From NCBI GenBank assembly GCA_012295275.1, contig CM022670.1, positions 32,699,938 to 32,763,937 on the forward strand: DNA of 64,000 nt, written 5' to 3'. Below, in pieces: positions 63,101-64,000 of this stretch. The notes beneath the pieces were generated by a model. It saw nothing but the letters and a program-made list of their open reading frames with translations. It was not told the DNA's origin and made no database searches. The stretch comes from Chrysomallon squamiferum. Taxonomy: Eukaryota; Mollusca; Gastropoda; Neomphalida; Peltospiridae. Position 1 is the first letter of the stretch. Every line of letters begins with the position of its first letter. A program made the translations under genes and the position numbers.

Positions 63101-63980
63101 TGGGAGAGGGGATTTCTTTTTTATGTTGTGTTTATTATATACCTGTTTGTCACAACATTTGATAATACACAGATATATAAATTGGTTTTAACAATATTTC
63201 TTTGTTCTTTTTCTTTATTTCTTTATTTATGTTTTTGTTATTTCATCAAGCTAATCTTATCTGAAACTTTACAGAAGCTGTTTGACAAAAGACAATAATC
63301 TTACCTAATTTCTGCTACCAAAGAACCACCATAAAACATTGGATAGATAAATTTTCTTTCTTGTTTTTGCTGTTGTTGTTCACTAAAAAAATAAAATTAT
63401 AATTATTAAAAAAAGGCTAAACGTTTTAATGTAACCTTGAAACTATGTTGGCAAAATAACAATCTAAAAACCTATTATTAATCATAAAAAATAACATTCT
63501 GTGATAGAAGCTATCTATACCTATAATTACAAAATCTACTGATATGAAGCTATTTGGTTATTTTACTAAAATTGTAAATTTCAGTTCATGATTTTGTTTC
63601 ACGTATAACTGAAATATATAATGTATATAAATGTTATAAAAAGGGAACAGAATGGCATATATGAGGCTGAATAAATATCCAAATATTGTCTTTGAATTTA
63701 ACTTTAAAAGATATTATGAACTATTGTTCCAAGCCAATAATTAGTTGTTTTTTTTTATCTGTAAATTTCAGATTGCTAGAAAGCCTGATTATTTGTAATT
63801 ATAAAAGAGACACTAACATAATGTTGATTGGCTGTTTTGCTGCCATTAACTGTCTCTTGAGCTCATCCAGTAGTCTTTGGTTTCTGGCTTCCTGGTCTCT
63901 AAGTTCTTGTAGCAAAGCAGCTGTCTGGTCATCACCTTTGAGTGGACGTTTACCTAACTCTTCCAATCTTCTTCTGATCT
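35048..63980 (-). CDS. CCDC17: Large CCDC17-like coiled-coil and C2-like protein (5' end beyond window)
   Basis: Twenty-eight phase-consistent exons: 63980-63818, 63382-63305, 62772-62642, 62379-62248, 57600-57580, 56090-55774, 54491-54451, 46958-46752, 46455-46236, 45487-45377, 44697-44585, 42830-42686, 42240-41958, 41488-41238, 41015-40896, 40643-40488, 40305-40189, 39794-39621, 38874-38641, 38421-38335, 38132-38046, 37772-37677, 37304-37197, 36744-36589, 35980-35888, 35775-35746, 35507-35364 and 35092-35048. They give at least 1285 residues. Matches to CCDC17 include LVAEIRSAIRQAYVANGGTD in the coiled coil, then the GFVIFYDF block, ARQPVPS, LLAGRYKIPFR and YRIVHMRDA. Human CCDC17 (about 620 residues) ends soon after that block. 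Here some 800 further residues follow, with several beta-rich, C2-like modules (for example GFQVDRVKHAEAGEG, GYATINLFVEVG, ASVLVRITKVP and GGSIFVRICDARRD). The end is LVYKLYEEGNMNDQ. Function is not established; C2-like assignment is inference. Confidence 0.9.
38268..38333. repeat. ATT/ATC microsatellite abutting a splice donor
   Basis: An interrupted (ATT)n and (ATC)n run reaches the donor of exon 38421-38335 of the CCDC17-like gene, so the first 60 or so intron bases after GT are microsatellite. Confidence 0.8.
39798..39906. repeat. (AAT)n microsatellite, about 108 bp, abutting a splice acceptor
   Basis: On the minus strand a long (ATT)n run, with one short interruption near 39864, ends in TTATAG directly before exon 39794-39621 of the CCDC17-like gene. 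It replaces the usual polypyrimidine tract and probably the branch-site region. Confidence 0.9.
42831..44584 (-). other. Intron of the CCDC17-like gene
   Basis: A 1.75-kb intron with no supportable exon. It contains an (AT)n run near 43903-43930 and AT-rich simple sequence. Confidence 0.6.
46959..52581 (-). other. Long intron part of the CCDC17-like gene with simple repeats
   Basis: No exon is supportable on either strand. The stretch holds a (TAAA)n run at 49425-49481, long A/T homopolymers near 48750, 51420 and 52047-52072, and an A-run followed by (AT)n near 52371-52415. ORFs on the minus strand near 48746-49140 are low-complexity Phe/Leu/Val translations of A-rich DNA. Confidence 0.5.
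49425..49481. repeat. (TAAA)n microsatellite
   Basis: About 14 near-perfect TAAA units lie in an intron of the CCDC17-like gene. Confidence 0.9.
52582..52731 (-). CDS. Cassette or alternative terminal exon of the CCDC17-like gene (in-frame stop)
   Basis: The 150-base exon has an acceptor TTTCAG above 52731 and a perfect GTAAGT donor below 52582. Its phase (2) fits the preceding exon 54491-54451, which ends in TA. The join reads PYDQ then YPHVKQVETEMEPSEPWSDW, and continues in a Trp/Pro-rich, protein-like sequence of 48 codons. It ends with TAA at 52589-52587, five bases before the donor. The other two frames also carry stops. Inclusion would truncate the protein before the GFVIFYDF block, so it is either an alternative C-terminus or a poison exon that triggers decay. 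The GC content and composition differ from the surrounding intron, which supports a real exon. Confidence 0.6.
52821..52972. repeat. Degenerate minisatellite with GGTGACAAT blocks
   Basis: About four diverged units share the order CAGTGGTATAAA, GTAAATGGTGACAATA, then again CAATGGTATAAAG, AAATATGGTGAAAATA. The unit length is roughly 33-45 bases. It lies just upstream (in minus-strand sense) of the cassette exon. Confidence 0.5.
53371..53436. repeat. (AAT)n microsatellite
   Basis: About 22 AAT units lie in an intron of the CCDC17-like gene. On the minus strand they translate to an artificial polyleucine ORF. Confidence 0.9.
55827..55903. repeat. Coding GGT/GGA/GGC repeat encoding a polyproline tract
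   Basis: On the minus strand this run, inside exon 56090-55774, encodes about 25 uninterrupted prolines, flanked by RAPPPPQVP and PKVIAVPQPQ. The human CCDC17 protein also has a proline-rich stretch at this place. Long pure CCA/ACC runs are prone to length change, so the exact count may vary between alleles or assemblies. Confidence 0.9.
56091..59371 (-). other. Intron sequence around the 21-base microexon
   Basis: Apart from the microexon at 57600-57580 (acceptor AAAG after a T-rich tract, donor GTATGT, encoding GLLEYSR in phase 1-1), nothing coding is seen. An (AT)n run lies at about 56367-56388 and poly(A) at 57617-57636. Confidence 0.5.
59372..59493 (-). CDS. Alternative terminal exon of the CCDC17-like gene
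   Basis: A strong acceptor (TTTTGCAG) opens an exon in phase 1, which fits the donor of exon 62379-62248. It encodes 39 residues starting PPQTTHNIHVHNYGDQTARY and including CRLCQDYFNHIAVL before TAA. The CxxC pair and the composition look like real protein, unlike flanking AT-rich DNA. No good donor follows before the stop (GTCAAG and GTGTTT are weak), so it is best read as an alternative C-terminus that ends the protein after the coiled coil. I do not recognise the peptide. Confidence 0.55.
59494..60984 (-). other. Intron with simple repeats
   Basis: The stretch holds an (AT)n-(GT)n compound microsatellite at 59702-59764 and a poly(T) run at about 60088-60114. No exon is seen. Confidence 0.5.
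59702..59764. repeat. (AT)n-(GT)n compound microsatellite
   Basis: A run of about 11 AT units passes into about 17 GT units with single interruptions. Confidence 0.9.
60985..60990 (-). terminator. Poly(A) signal AATAAA for the extended terminal exon
   Basis: A canonical hexamer on the minus strand lies about 175 bases past the stop codon at 61166. Its position supports use of the 61166-62379 exon as a true 3' terminal exon. Confidence 0.45.
61166..62379 (-). CDS. Extended alternative terminal exon of the CCDC17-like gene with a disordered tail
   Basis: The coding exon 62379-62248 can be read through its GTAGGA donor at 62247, and the frame stays open for 360 more codons to a TAA at 61168-61166. 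The first 44 codons are the shared coiled-coil end (LEMENERLQRELLFLQEQ). The rest is Ser/Pro/Thr/Lys-rich and disordered, with Tyr-rich parts early (SSSYISYPSYRS) and Pro/Ser/Lys clusters late (SPKPSPSPKPILKSG, ending RSRAASANK). Such a long open frame in AT-rich DNA is very unlikely by chance. Splicing at the internal donor gives the long C2-like isoform; reading through gives a short coiled-coil isoform with this tail. Confidence 0.8.
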
Positions 63981-64000
63981 CTAAAAAATATTATCTTTGT

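Noticed and set aside
1-64000. tRNA, rRNA or bacterial-type operon features
   Set aside because: I saw no cloverleaf with A and B boxes, no rRNA-like segment and no prokaryotic gene layout; every supported gene is eukaryotic, and most are clearly spliced.

Overview
The window is nuclear DNA from a metazoan invertebrate, most likely a lophotrochozoan such as a mollusc (inference). It is strongly AT-rich. Its genes have many short exons and GT-AG introns of a few hundred bases, and it is full of (AAT)n, (TAAA)n and poly(A/T) tracts and small non-autonomous DNA transposons. Most genes were assembled by hand, by joining exons whose splice sites and codon phases agree and whose peptides match known families.

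Layout, left to right. (1) 98-878, minus: first coding exon of a Neuralized-family (NHR-domain) protein whose remainder lies left of the window. (2) 6145-7616, plus: two-exon GADD45GIP1/CRIF1 (mitoribosome protein mL64). (3) 7617-12220: gene-free, with a perfect 266-bp tandem duplication and a Tigger-like element. (4) 12221-13300, minus: two small unrecognised intronless ORFs. (5) 15194-17144, plus: an unrecognised four-exon gene for a 119-residue protein with a basic N-terminal segment, a full CRE palindrome just upstream and a long AU-rich 3' region. (6) 19782-25688, minus: 11 or 12 exons of an MCCC2-like carboxyltransferase beta subunit whose C-domain catalytic motifs are lost. (7) 26670-32293, plus: complete 12-exon DMAP1, head-to-head with the MCCC2-like gene. 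(8) 35048 to beyond the right edge, minus: at least 28 exons of a very long CCDC17 orthologue, convergent with DMAP1, with two microexons, a long polyproline tract and three phase-compatible alternative stop-containing exons.

The genes do not form one pathway. CRIF1 and probably the MCCC2-like protein are mitochondrial, DMAP1 is a chromatin protein (NuA4/TIP60, SRCAP), and the CCDC17-like protein combines a coiled coil with several C2-like modules and has no settled function. DMAP1 and CCDC17 are, from memory, also both on human 1p34, so their adjacency here may be old linkage (inference).

The points most worth a second look are the MCCC2-like paralogue with a disabled C-domain, the alternative C-terminal exons of the CCDC17-like gene, the unrecognised CRE-associated gene, the hairpin repeats in MCCC2-like introns, and microsatellites that directly abut splice sites.
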